In this document: one piece after another, positions 1-11,425 of the stretch | How the letters are laid out: every line of letters begins with the position of its first letter | How positions within the stretch are numbered: the stretch's first letter is position 1 | Source of the DNA: Pristionchus mayeri | Taxonomy: Eukaryota > Nematoda > Chromadorea > Rhabditida > Neodiplogasteridae | Length of the DNA stretch: 64,000 nucleotides | Direction of reading: 5' to 3' | Assembly: GCA_036245805.1 (NCBI GenBank) | Contig: BTRK01000004.1 | Span: 6,572,001 to 6,636,000 of the forward strand | Position numbers and translations under genes: made by a program | Notes under the pieces: generated by a model | The model's input: only the letters and a program-made list of their open reading frames with translations | Database searches by the model: none | Told to the model about the DNA's origin: nothing

Positions 1-357
1 TATTCTTACTCAACATACCGAGGTACTTCATCCAAACTTGATGCTTAGATGCTTAGACGAAAATCAAGTACGAAAATAGGCTTGATCCAGTGATCGGAAG
101 TCGTGTGTTTGCGTCAGAGATCAATGAGAGAGAGATCCAATTGGGCAAGTGATAAGCGGCGATTACGCACTTCCACTGCCAATTTATGCATGGGAGAGAG
201 AGAGAGAGAGATAGAAGGGAGAAGAGACGACTCCGGTATCGTTCAGTACTCGATTGATTTTGATAGCGATTGTGTCCTGTTCCCTCCTCTCTTTCAATTG
301 GCAAAGAAGGTGGCTGCTCCCTCCATCTGCACTTGCTCCTCCCTTCGATAGTCAAAG
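1..357. other. 5' flank of the glutamate transporter gene
   Basis: No gene is supported here. The stretch holds a short (GA)n run near 195-210 and a pyrimidine-rich patch near 275-345, directly upstream of the start codon at 358. It may contain the promoter or 5' UTR of the downstream gene; no TATA box stands out. Short reading frames on both strands lack coding character. Confidence 0.5.
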
Positions 358-3300
358 ATGGCGAAGAAGAAGGATCTGCTGCTCGTGTTGACCATCGAGT
401 CCGTCGTCATCGGTGTCGTTCTGGGATTCGTCATCAGGCCTTTCGAACCGAGGTTCGTTCTTTCATTGTTTTTTTTTCATTCTCATGCCTTATTCATTCC
501 ATCCGGGAAATTTCTCAGATCCGAAAGATTTGCCCTGCCGATGAGACTTCTTACTATTCATTCATTTACTTCTTACTATTTTTTTCCATCAGATAGACAA
601 CGACTCTTTCGCGTCTGGGCTATTGAATGGCACTTCCGCTCCTTTGATAGATGATTTCCTTCCAGTAACGATGTGATCTCGCTCATCGGCTTCCCGGGTG
701 AAATCTTCATGCAGATCGTCGAGATGATGATCCTTCCGCTCATCATATCCTCCGTTATTTCAGGTACGTATTGCCGTTGTCGATAGTCGGAGTGAGAGTT
801 GCATGTCTTCTACAGCAATGCGTCGCAAAATATCGTTTTATTCGGGAGCTCTTTAGGGATGACTTCGCAAGAAATAAGCTACTGCGTTCCCTCGCGCTGA
901 TATGAACAGTGAGAGTGCATGCAGAATGAATAGGGCCATGTTTTTGCGAATCCATCCACTTTATTTTGTCACTTTTTACGTACGTTCTAGAGACGAATAG
1001 CTAACGGTTCGCATCTCAGCTCTTGCCCAAGTACGTGCTCGAGACGCGCAAAAGATGGGAACGATTACGGTTCTCTACTATCTCACCACCACACTCTTAT
1101 CGACCATCGTGAGTTCCCATTTATCACAGGCCAATCAGCTGACGATTCTGTCAGTTGATACGCAAACATTAATCAATCATGGTGTACTGTTGGCATAATG
1201 ACAGAAACATTCGCACCGAGGATCACCAGAGCGCATGCAAATGCGATTTGTCTCTCTTTCCTTCCTTTCGCCCCTCCCTGTAGAATGCCATATCGCTCAC
1301 CGGGAAATGTTTCTCGAAATTAATCCGATGCCAATCGAATTGATCACTTACCATATTTGTGCCGAATCTTATGAAAAAACTAAGAAAGCGTAGAAATGGT
1401 GATTTTCAGACTGGAATTGTACTAGTGTACTCAATCCACCCGGGAACGCCCGAGTTGATCCACGCGCTGAAAAAGGATGGAGCACTCGAGGATACAGCAC
1501 TCTCCACGCTAGATACCTTCCTCGATCAGCTAAGGTATACAAAAGATTGAAAAAAACTTAGAATTTTGTGCAAAACATTTTCTAAAGTTGGAAACCCATG
1601 TTCTCCTTAAAATTAAAATGCGCATTCTATTGCAGGAACATGTTCCCTGAGAACATAATCCAGGCGACGTTCCAGCAAGTGCAGACGTATTACGTCGCGC
1701 AAAAATCAGTGAGTTTCTAATTTCGAATCACTCGAACGAGAGAGCGTACAATCAATAGAATTATAATAAAAAGTCTTCCAGAGAAATAAATTGAGAAATA
1801 CATGTTTCAGTACATTCGCAATTCTACGTCGAACAGTACAGAGCTAGTGGAGACCTACAAGCCCCATCTCACCTACACTTATGAAATGAACGTGCTAGGT
1901 ATGCTTCGACTCACACTTGAAGGTTGCTTCATTACACCTTTTTTCCGAATCTGCGAAATTTAGAGTGGGGCAAAGATAGAACACGAATAGTCAACCCTAA
2001 TCTGGATTGACTACAGGTCTCATCGTCTTCTGCAGTGGCTTCGGTATCATTCTATCCATCCTGGGAGATCAGGTAAAGTTATTGTATGCTGTTTTGTTAG
2101 TCGACAAGAGTTTAGGAGGCATTTTCGTATTTTCTCTGTAGTGAGAATTGATGAGAATGGCCTCTCAGCTTTTGTCGATTACGAATGGTCCATCATGGCC
2201 AATGACCTAAACTATGAAATGCAAAGATGGTTCAAGGCCCGTCTGATGATCAACTTCTTCATTGTGCTAGATGCGATTATCATGCGGTGGATCTCGGCTC
2301 TCATGTGGTTCGAACACCATTCGAGTTCTTTCCCCAAACAAGTTTCTGCCCTCAGGTGCTACCCGATCGGAATTTTCTCGCTCGTCGTTAAGAACATCAT
2401 CGACATCGACAATCTGACTGAGACTGCTCAGGTAAACCAGCAGTTCAGGGCACTAGTTTGGATGAGATCTCAGGGTGGCGGCGGTTGTTTCTGAGACGGT
2501 TTTGAGAAATAGTTCCCATCCGACCTGACTCTGAAGTTCAGTCTTGCATGCTTCATTGATCCTTCAGGCACTGGCGATGTACGTTGTCACAGTCATCTGT
2601 GGACTGATGATCCATTCGCTGCTCACTCTTCCCTTCCTATACGCCCTTGTCACCAGGTAATACGGCACTAGGTCGGATGAGAACTATGACGTAATGCTGA
2701 TATACCAAAATCGGCATGACGTCATCGTTCCCATCCGACCTGGTTCCGGTAATCCCGCGAGAAATTCGCCGTCTCTTTATTCTCTCTCTACTCAACCGGT
2801 CTAGAATGCGAAAAAAAGAGACCTGAAGAGTCTCTAGTACCACCCAACCTATGATAATCGCATATCTATCCAGACAATCTCCCTTCTCCTTCATTACGGG
2901 CATGCTGCAAGCACTCGCTACCGCATTCGGAACTGCCTCGAGGTGAGGGATACTGTGATGGCAGAAAGCAGGGGGACGAGAAATTGGCAGTCATGACTGC
3001 CTTCCGGACTGAACTATCTAGACTATAGACACTGACCTAGCAGGACTTACAGGCTCCCAGTAGCTCCCAGTAGCAGGCTCCCAGTAGGACTTGTGATAGC
3101 GGAAAGCGTATCAGATAACGTGTAAATTGAAATCTAGGAGAAACGAGTGGAACAGTTTAATAATTTGCATTTAAACGAATTGCACAGCGATATCCGAAAT
3201 TTCCAGTACACCAACACATCAATGATCTCGCAATGATCGTTTCCATTGTATAACAATAAGAGCCCGTTCTCGTAAGAGTAGAACAGCATGCTGAGGGGTC

Positions 3301-6181
3301 TGGCACACTACCTCTTTAGGCAAATTTTGGAAAATTTGGTGTGCCAAGGCTCTTGTGCGAACGGACTCCTAAGAGTGCTCTTTCAGTGGTGCGACGCTGC
3401 CGGTGACCTTCCGTTGTCTCGAGGAGAATCTGAAGATCGATCGAAGAGTCACTCGATTCGTACTTCCGCTAGGAGCTACGATCACTATGGTAGGGATGGC
3501 TTGGCAAGAATTGACTCTGTTCATTGTGCGTGCTCTCTCACCTGTCAGAGAAAGCGCGCAAATTGAAGAAACGTTTTTTTTTGCGAAACCACGTGTGAAG
3601 AAAGACGCAGTCATACTATTCAAAATCAGCCGCTTAAACTTCTTCATAATGATATTAGTACCAAAATTGTTATTCAATTAGCAGTGAATCCAATTCCACT
3701 TCTTTTGATTCTGACCACCCCTATCCCTTCATTGTGGTAGAGGAGAGAGGGCGGGATGATAAATCGAAGAAGTTCCTGAAATAGGGCACTATCTCGGATG
3801 AGAAGTATGACGTCATGCCGAGTTTGATATATCAAAGGCGGGATGACGTCATACTTCTCATCCGACATAATGTCAGTAATAGTGATGATGTTGAGGACGG
3901 TACGGCGCTCTACGAGGCAGTCGCCGTCATCTTCATCGCTCAGCTGCACAACATCAAACTGTCCGTGCTCGATCTTCTCACCATCAGGTATAATCCAATT
4001 TTCGATTTTTCTGGTGCACTTTCGGACTGCTAAAGCACCATTGAGGTGTGCGTTGATGGTTGATTTGTAAATAGTAGAGTCCGAAAAATGATTCGACGGT
4101 CTCTTCGTTCCATGCACTCTCGCACCACTCAACGATAGAGCGAGTAGAATGAAGCTACGACTTATCCAATTTCGAATTGCTTACTTATACTTATACTTTA
4201 TTCACCATCAGGGTAGGAGAGAGAGTATGCCTTGAAGCTTTCGCAGAAGGGAGATCAGGTGGTATTTTGGGCTCGGGCAAGCGTGTGGGTGGGGATTGTG
4301 TGGCAGTCCGGGTTACATTCTTATGTTGGAAGAGTGGAGGAATTGTTTAATAGAACGAAAGTATGATCAGACTTAGTTACTCCTGGCACTTGCAGTGTGA
4401 CCACTACCGTAGCCTCGATCGGGTCGGGCGCGGTGCCGGCGGGTCTCGACACGATCATGATCGTACTGAAGACGGTCGGACTGCCGACCAAGGACCTCAG
4501 TCTGCTACTCACTGTCGATTGGCTGCTGTGAGTGCATCACGGCTCGAAATAGGGGCACTAGGTCGGATAAGAACTATGAAGTCATGCCGCCTTGGATATA
4601 TCAAAGGTGGTATAGTTTTCATCCGACCTAGTGCCGAAATAGGACATCATTTTCCTGGGAGGAGTGAGACGTGAGAGAAGGCGTGAAGGAGTGAAACTCA
4701 CTTGAATACACTCGCGAGTGACTCTGGGAGCGAACGTTGCTGGCATCATGCTATGAAAGAGTCTGCATCACACATTGCGGATGGCCATTCAATGCTAGGT
4801 TGCGATTTCGATACGCATCTTTATCCTCGAATTGCGAAATTAGGCGAGGGCGTAGCGGAATCGCTACCACGCATTGGACATCTATCCCTATCACTCGTAA
4901 ATTCGTATTTACAGTTCGTAATTGTTGTGGACATTAGTCTAGACATCTCCATGTCTAGTCATCCATTTCGGAAGTACATAGCTATTATCAAAAGGACAAA
5001 ACAATAATCGTAAAAGTTGTTTACCTTCAGCGATCGTATCCGCACTTCGGTGAATGTGATGGGCGACGGATACGGAGCGGGAATCATACACCACCTAACC
5101 AAAAAGTGGGCGCCTAACAATAGACTGAGCACCATTTCCTTCTTCAGTTCACTACTGGAAGCAGACGAGGACGAAGTGTTGAGGCAGATTCGATCGGATA
5201 TCGGTTAGTGCAGTTAAAGACTATCTGAAATGAAAGAGGTGTTTTGTCCAAGATTTTAAACTCCATCTGTTTGTTACTTTACAACAAAAGCTCGCTTCAG
5301 AGATGCTGAACAATCCTAATGTTGCCATGACCGAAAATTTCGATGAGGTAAGGCTCTAACCGTAGCAGTATGAAATGCATTCTGTATTTCACATTTCTCG
5401 ATTGCAGACCCGCAAGATGAGCAAGGCGAACTCGTACGCGGGCGGCATCTCGATAACGAAGGAGACTCAGACGGACGTTGACCTCGAGGCGCAGACGAGC
5501 AAGGTGCGCCTAGCACTGCCCACCTCCAGACCTCCTCCTCCATCTCCTGCACAACCTACCACGAGTGACGCGAATGAGTCCGAGACTCCTCAACGCCGAC
5601 GTCACTCGCTAATGTCTACTGTCCTCTGGATCGGAAAAACTCTCTCGTCGGTAAGAGAGAAGCGTGAGAGTGGAGAAGAGGGAGAGGGGAAGGAGAGAGA
5701 GGAGGAGGGGAGAGGGAGAAAGAGAGAAAGATAGAGGTAAGATGCGCGCAACGCAAGTTCACGAGTGCGCATTTCCCGGAAAAAACTGATTGATGGAGAG
5801 ACACTTTGTCCGCTTGCACGCTCTGCCTCGCCGATGATCCCTTCTAGTGATGGCAAATCGGCGCGCGCTCTCCTCGTTTCACACGCTCTCTTGTCGGTCA
5901 GGCAGAGCGAGAGAGCGTGTGAAACGAGGAGAGCGGGCGCCGATTTGGCATCACTAATCCCTTCCCCCCTATTTGTCTGCACTCTCTCCCCTCTCGTATC
6001 CCGTGCAAAACGTCGTTTTCACTATCAGAAACTCACAAGGTTCATTTTCCAGTCCGAGTCGAAGGCGGAACAGCCGAAGCAATCACGGAACCATTCGAGA
6101 AGCAACTCGAAGCGAGAGAAGGGAGGGGCAGAGGAGAACAGAAACCTCCTCGCACCAGCCAATACGACCTTCACTGTGTAG
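358..6181 (+). CDS. EAAT/GLT-type sodium-dependent glutamate transporter (SLC1 family)
   Basis: Plasma-membrane symporter family that clears glutamate using Na+ and H+ gradients. Eighteen exons join in phase to about 566 aa: 358-452, 666-763, 1020-1108, 1410-1534, 1636-1708, 1811-1898, 2017-2072, 2237-2307, 2356-2431, 2568-2656, 2874-2942, 3387-3489, 3896-3987, 4396-4527, 5031-5203, 5301-5347, 5408-5503, 6053-6181. Visible family motifs are [18 protein letters not shown] (TM2), the HP1 loop TASSGATLP, the TM7 segment [17 protein letters not shown], and TM8 [21 protein letters not shown] with the Arg and Asp that bind substrate in EAATs. The extracellular loop carries N-x-S/T sites (RNSTSNST). 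HP2 reads [13 protein letters not shown], one residue shorter than usual. The C-terminal tail is hydrophilic and Ser/Lys/Arg-rich. Introns hold at least four MITEs. The closest paralogue in C. elegans glt-1 to glt-7 cannot be chosen by eye. Confidence 0.93.
2664..2747. mobile_element. Family A palindromic MITE, copy 1
   Basis: An 84-bp inverted repeat beginning GGCACTAGGTCGGATGAGAA, in a GLT intron. The flanks GGTAATAC and GGTAATCC fit a slightly decayed 8-bp target duplication. One of its two internal TGACGTCA sites is intact. Confidence 0.85.
3785..3874. mobile_element. Family A palindromic MITE, copy 2
   Basis: A 90-bp palindrome with two intact TGACGTCA sites. It lies only about 20 bp before the GLT exon that starts at 3896, so it occupies the branch-point region of that intron. 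The flanks are too diverged to prove a target duplication. Confidence 0.85.
4554..4635. mobile_element. Family A palindromic MITE, copy 3
   Basis: GGCACTAGG...CCTAGTGCC ends flanked on both sides by a perfect 8-bp duplication GAAATAGG. Both internal TGACGTCA sites are mutated. It lies in a GLT intron. Confidence 0.9.
5845..5956. mobile_element. 112-bp hairpin MITE with 8-bp target duplication
   Basis: Arms starting TAGTGATGGCAAATCGGCGC are repeated in inverse at the other end. The element is bracketed by perfect 8-bp copies of ATCCCTTC, which fits a hAT-like element. It lies in the last GLT intron and has no coding capacity. Confidence 0.8.
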
Positions 6182-6219
6182 ATAGAGCACTGATTAGTCC
6201 CATTTGGACTAGCTTCATT

Positions 6220-6225
6220 AATAAA
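6220..6225 (+). terminator. Poly-A signal of the GLT gene
   Basis: AATAAA lies 39 bp after the GLT stop codon, a normal place for the cleavage and polyadenylation signal of this transcript. Confidence 0.6.
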
Positions 6226-7351
6226 TGCAATTTCATTCTTTGTCGGAGATGTAATTGCGCAGACATATCAAAAGGAAAATTCAATATCGGAGACTCCACA
6301 AAATTATTATCAGCAACTCTCGCATCGTGAGGCAGCAACTCCTCCTTGAATCTAGTGATTTTATGCTCAGTTTGTAGTCGATAAGCGGGGGTTTCAGTTT
6401 TGTCATGTCTTGAACTCGACGACATGAATAGAATGACCATCAGTTTCCGTTGGCAATAAAATAAGCGTTTGAACAGTTGCTCTCTGAATGTATTATCATG
6501 GTAAAGGTAAAGGCAATCCCGTATCAATGCACAAGTCATGCGGGGAGCACACTTCTAGGACAATGTCTGTAGGCTTGATAGTTCAGTCCGGAGGGTCTAA
6601 TCTCTTCTTCGGATCTATTGTAATCCAGTCATGACACTTTCCCGTCCCCCCATGGGCAGGCGCCTTGGTGGGGCGGCTTATCATGACAAATGAGTAACCA
6701 GTCGTATCCTCCGATCATCTGGATCACAACATTCTGCAGGGGAACGAGAGGTGAGAGTGTGTAGAGACAGCTCTCTTGCATCATACTCGATCTCTAGTAG
6801 CTCTCGGTGCGAATATTGCTGGCATCGTGCCAACTGCCCTTCGACTTTCTGGTTCGCACGTCCGTCTCTTATCATCGCGTCATGCGGGAGCATCGAACGA
6901 AAGCATCAGCGAATCTATGGTTTAATGATCCAATTTTGGGGCGAGTTTTCGCTGACTGATGGCACACTGACGCCCGAAATGTTTCTCTCAAGATGAGCTT
7001 TCCCCTCGTCCACTTTCTGGCCACATGAAGTCACCACACAACATATGCGCAGCAATATCCCGATAGGCGTGCTGTGGAACTTTGGTCGCGCGGGCAAGAT
7101 TGAAGATCGTCATTCTCCTCTCGCGAGACACCCTCGACAAACACAAAAGGGCGAAGATTAGATGCTCGTCACTGATAGAGATGACACCACTTCTTATGGC
7201 GAGAAGCCGTTAATATCAGTGGAGAGCGATAAGGAGATTGGGGCTATCCGCAGCGCCACTATTTAGACCCCTGCAACGACGGTCCGGCACGACTGATAGC
7301 GCTTGCTGGAATTTTTCCATTTCCTTGTCTTAGCCTTTTGCATTTAGCACA
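6226..7351. other. Intergenic, GLT to FAR
   Basis: No gene is supported. The segment near 6740-6850 contains GCGAATATTGCTGGCATCGTG, closely matching 4725-4750, so both are probably pieces of one dispersed repeat. The FAR start at 7352 follows a TTTGCATTTAG|CACA context that could be a trans-splice acceptor. Confidence 0.5.
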
Positions 7352-10300
7352 ATGTCGATGCCCGACGTGAACAGTCTATTTGCCGGGCGCACCATATTTT
7401 TGACGGGCGGATCCGGATTCGTCGGACAGGTATACGGTAGCCTGGTGGTGGGAGTGATTCAGTGGCGATTGAAGGTGGTCATCGAGAAGTTCCTGCACGC
7501 GGTCCCTGACGTCGGTCGTCTGTACGTGCTGGTGCGACCAGCGAAGGGAAAGACGCCCGCGGAGAGATGGGCTGCCATCTCCAGTGTCAGTCCTTCCATC
7601 TAGTTTAACTACCATTGCGTATTATCATCTGTACTTGTCCTTTGATGTTTCTGGAATTATACAGGCGTGAGATGGGTGCAGAGAAAGCCCCCATACATTC
7701 ACATGCCCTCGCAATTAGATCTCGGAACAAATTGTCCGTGTTGCAGGGCGTTCTCTTCAATCGCGTCCGAGCTGACTGTCCTTCCGCCCTCGAGAAGGTC
7801 GTCCCCGTCGAGGGAGACATCACCATCGACGACATGGGCCTGTCGGAGGAGAACCTCAAGAGGGTCCTGGAGGAGGTAGTACTACGGTAGTGGATCATTA
7901 TCGATTGGCCAATTGTAGACGTCGGTAGTGATGCACTGCGCGGCGACAGTCCGATTCAACGACACGTTGCGATCCGCCATCGAGCTGAATCTGAAAGGAG
8001 TGGAGAGAATGATCAGATTGTGCAAGAGAATGCCCAGGTTGGAGGTAAGGGAAGAAGTTCGATGAGAGTTGAATGATGAGAGTTGAAAGCACAACATGGA
8101 ACCACGAATAGTAGTGCGAGTTGAGTGAGCAGAAGGCAGTGAAAGAATTCAGGCATTCACTCACTGCTCCACGTGCTACGTCAACGTCGACAAGACGGGC
8201 GAAATCGAGGAGAAGCAGTATCCCGTCGTCTGCGATCCCTACAAAGTCATCGAGGTAAGATCAGACTCACTCCCCCTCTCCATCCCCTCCCTAACTCTAG
8301 CATTCACAGTGCCTGCTCTATGAATGGGTATCATCTTTATATTTGAGGGGCAAGGCTGGATGACGGACGAGATGCTGGAGGGAATCACGAATGCAATGTC
8401 CAAGAAGTACTTCAACACATACTGCTTCACGAAGCACGTCGCAGAGGTATGTATTTTCCGAGTTAATATTTGATTCTTCATTTAACTTTGCATATTCATT
8501 CGTTCATTTTTCGATATATCCTAAGTAATTTCTGCCAAGGATAAGAAATACAAATAAACCAAAACCCTAATGCAGGAGCTCGTGAAACGCGAATGCGTTG
8601 ATCTGCCCACTCTCATCTTCCGTCCCGCCATCATCGCCGGTGTTTGGAAGGACGGCATCCCCGGATGGGCTGATGCCTTCCAGGGCATGAGTGCCAACGC
8701 CCTCGGGGTTAGTGATTTCACATGGTTAACAGTGAACTTGATGAGTCTCCAAGTCTCCTTTTACCTTTATCAAAACAATTCCACAGCTTTGCATCGATAA
8801 GGTGTATTCTCTGTTCACAGTGCACCTTTCAGTTCGGCACGGGCACAGTTCCTCGCATGCCGTGCGACTCGTCCAACCCCATCGACATCGTTCCAGTCGA
8901 CGTAGTGAGCAACATGATGATCGTGTGCACGGCATACAGACTGCATCTCACCGCCCAGGGGTGAGCTAGCGTTTGAACAACAAAAAGGTTCTCCAAAAAT
9001 AAAAAAATAAAAAATATACACAAAAATATCCTTGCTATGATAGAGTGACACTGCCTGTGTCACTCTATCATAGCAAGGATATGGCAATGGCCTGTTGACA
9101 TAGTTTAACCGTCCTTGTTGTGAGAATGTTCAAAAATATCGGAAGGCATCATGAAACTTACAGCGATCGTTCGATGCCTACGTTCCACTGCGGCACTTCC
9201 CATCTCAATCCGATCAAGATCCAAAAATACATCGACCTCACAGGAACGGTGAGATCAAAGTTTCCACTTCTCTTTTCCACATGTAGACAATATGGTTAGT
9301 ATTGAATCATTGCACTACTTCGTTCCCTCACATCTCCCACGTTGCAGTTCCTGACCGAGTACCCGCTGGAGAAGTTCATCTTCGCCCCTACGACGGGCAC
9401 CCGAGGATATCCTGCTCTGGAGAACGCCCTGCACGCGACTAAGCAGAACGTGCTCGGTCGATCACTCGACAGACTCGGCGGAATGCTGGGCAAGAAACCT
9501 TTGTACGTTTCGCTCAAGTTCTACTGGTTCCTTCTTCTTCTTAGACTATGTAGTCAGGATAGCACCCATGCTGTAGTTTGTCGGAGGGTCGAGGTCTGCA
9601 AGATCGATCCTGGGAAACCCTGTTAGTATCACAGAGGGGATTAGCACTAAGCCCTCTCACGCCATTGTTGCGATTATATTTCGCCCCGTCAATGATGACT
9701 TGATGCAAGGGATATGTCGATCAAACAATTGAAATTACCAAGCAGGAAAAGGAAGATTATGATTTGATAAATCGAGGGAATCATAAAAAAGTACTCGACG
9801 ATGCGCTAGGTTATTTCTATTTGGGGACTGTAATCATCCTTCTTTCTTTCAGCTGGGAGCGAACATTCATGAAGGTGCGCGAGGTGTACACCGTCTTCAT
9901 TCCCTTCGTGTCCAAGTTGTGGATCTACAAGGCCGACAATATGGTCGCGCTCATCGAGAGAATGCAGCCGGAAGACGTCGAGGTTGGAACTAGCAATAAC
10001 TTTTTTTGATTTTTTTCAAAATATCGCGCGCTCTTCTTTGTGAATCATCTCGTCGGTCAAACCGAGAAAAACAGAAACATAGTGCTCTAGACATTAATCA
10101 ATCTGCTCAATAAGTTTTCTCGACTTTGCTCGCTTTTTATGCTCGCTTCATACTATCTCACAGTCCGCGATTAAGAGATTATGAATTATCCGACTTGCCA
10201 GCTACGCATTGTAGACGTGATTCATTATCGTCCACAGCTATCACTTTCTTTCTTTCTCTCTTTCTGATAATCACGCGTCTTATCATCACATCATTCGCGG

Positions 10301-11142
10301 ATGAGCAACGAGAAAGAGCGAGAGAATTTCCACGTTTTTCGTGCAATCAGCAAGACAATGAGAAGCACGTGCTATCGAGATTAGATTGGACAAAGAAACG
10401 AAAAAGAAAGAAATTTGCGAGCTTTCCTATCAAGGGGTGCGAATTCGAAGTCATTCAATAAGATTCTTCCAGAAGTTCGATTTCGACGTTCGCAAGATCG
10501 ACTGGACGGACTACATCTCGGACTTCCTCTTCGGAATGAAGACATTCCTCACCAAGAACGATATCATGTCCGACAAGAAGCTCGAAGTCTCCAGAAAGAG
10601 TGTGAAGATGTAAGTGAACGATTGAGTTTACTTCTAGCTCTAGGACTTCTTGGAAACTTCCAGGATTGCTTGCCAATCTATCTATCAGCTGTCCCTTTCT
10701 TTCCTCAACTTTTCGATCTCTGAACTCTGACCTTTACAGTCACCAAGCCGTGGAGGTAGTGGCCAACCTGCTGCTCGGCTGGTTGTTATCGGTACTGATC
10801 ACGGGGTAAGCTTGTCTTTCATTCTTGTAGGGCAAGAAAATCAATTTATCGGTGTGTTTCAGTTTAGAACTCAACAAATGAAAAGAATTGCAAATCCTGA
10901 GCTCAACCACGAGGAGTTGTGAAATGACTATTTCTTGAATGAATAACTCCCAGTCAGCAATAGTCTCCTCTTGCAGTAGCTTCTCGTCGTGGGCTCTTGC
11001 TCTGGTCATCGGATTTTCAATCTACTACTACCTCAACTGCGGGATGTTCCGACGAGTGCGAATCGGCACGATCGAAGACTACAGAGAACGAATGCACGAA
11101 GCGATGAGGAGCCAACCAATCAATAATAACCACAAGGCTTGA
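7352..11142 (+). CDS. Fatty acyl-CoA reductase (FAR family, alcohol-forming)
   Basis: Reduces long-chain acyl-CoA to fatty alcohol with NADPH, at ER or peroxisome membranes, for ether lipids and wax esters. Fourteen exons join in phase to about 551 aa: 7352-7429, 7475-7585, 7747-7875, 7919-8044, 8153-8254, 8348-8446, 8576-8707, 8821-8960, 9164-9248, 9348-9502, 9853-9982, 10473-10609, 10740-10805, 10977-11142. The N-terminal Rossmann motif is FLTGGSGFVGQ. The FAR signature STCYVNVDKTGEIEE and the catalytic Y-x-x-x-K in NTYCFTKHVAE are present. The FAR_C domain is seen in FDFDVRKIDWTDYISDFLFG. Two hydrophobic segments near the C-terminus (LLLGWLLSVLITG and SWALALVIGFSIYYYL) would anchor it in the membrane. 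The first intron is only 45 nt and in frame, so its retention would leave the frame open. Confidence 0.92.
9026..9082. repeat. Near-perfect 57-bp palindrome in a FAR intron
   Basis: ATATCCTTGCTATGATAGAG and its inverse are separated by only a few bases. It would form a very stable hairpin in RNA or single-stranded DNA. No target duplication is obvious. Confidence 0.8.
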
Positions 11143-11204
11143 GCAGCGACTTTTCGATTCAGGGCACTTCTTGGATCTCTGGTAGCCTCCCTGTAACCAT
11201 TTAA

Positions 11205-11325
11205 AATGCTATATCCCATATTAGCATCTCTATCGACTGATGCGGCGGGCGACCTGGATGCCCTTGGGCATGATGGTCACACTCAGGAGCTAATGGAGAT
11301 AGGTGCTAATGTGGGATATAACAAT
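11205..11325. mobile_element. Small TIR element (family D)
   Basis: Terminal inverted repeats of about 27 bp: TATATCCCATATTAGCATCT on the left and its diverged inverse on the right. There is no coding capacity and only this copy was noticed. Confidence 0.65.
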
Positions 11326-11332
11326 AAGTAGG

Positions 11333-11425
11333 TATTCCTCCCTGAGTTTTGGTCGTACAGCCAGGGATGGAAGAGGGGGTAGGGGTTTCAAGAAGCGATC
11401 CAAGAAGTGCCCGATTCTGACCTCA
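11333..11425. mobile_element. Family C MITE fragment
   Basis: Contains GGTATTCCTCCCTGAGTTTT and AAGAAGTGCCC, matching the interior and right end of the complete copy at 22130-22290. The left arm is missing. Confidence 0.55.
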
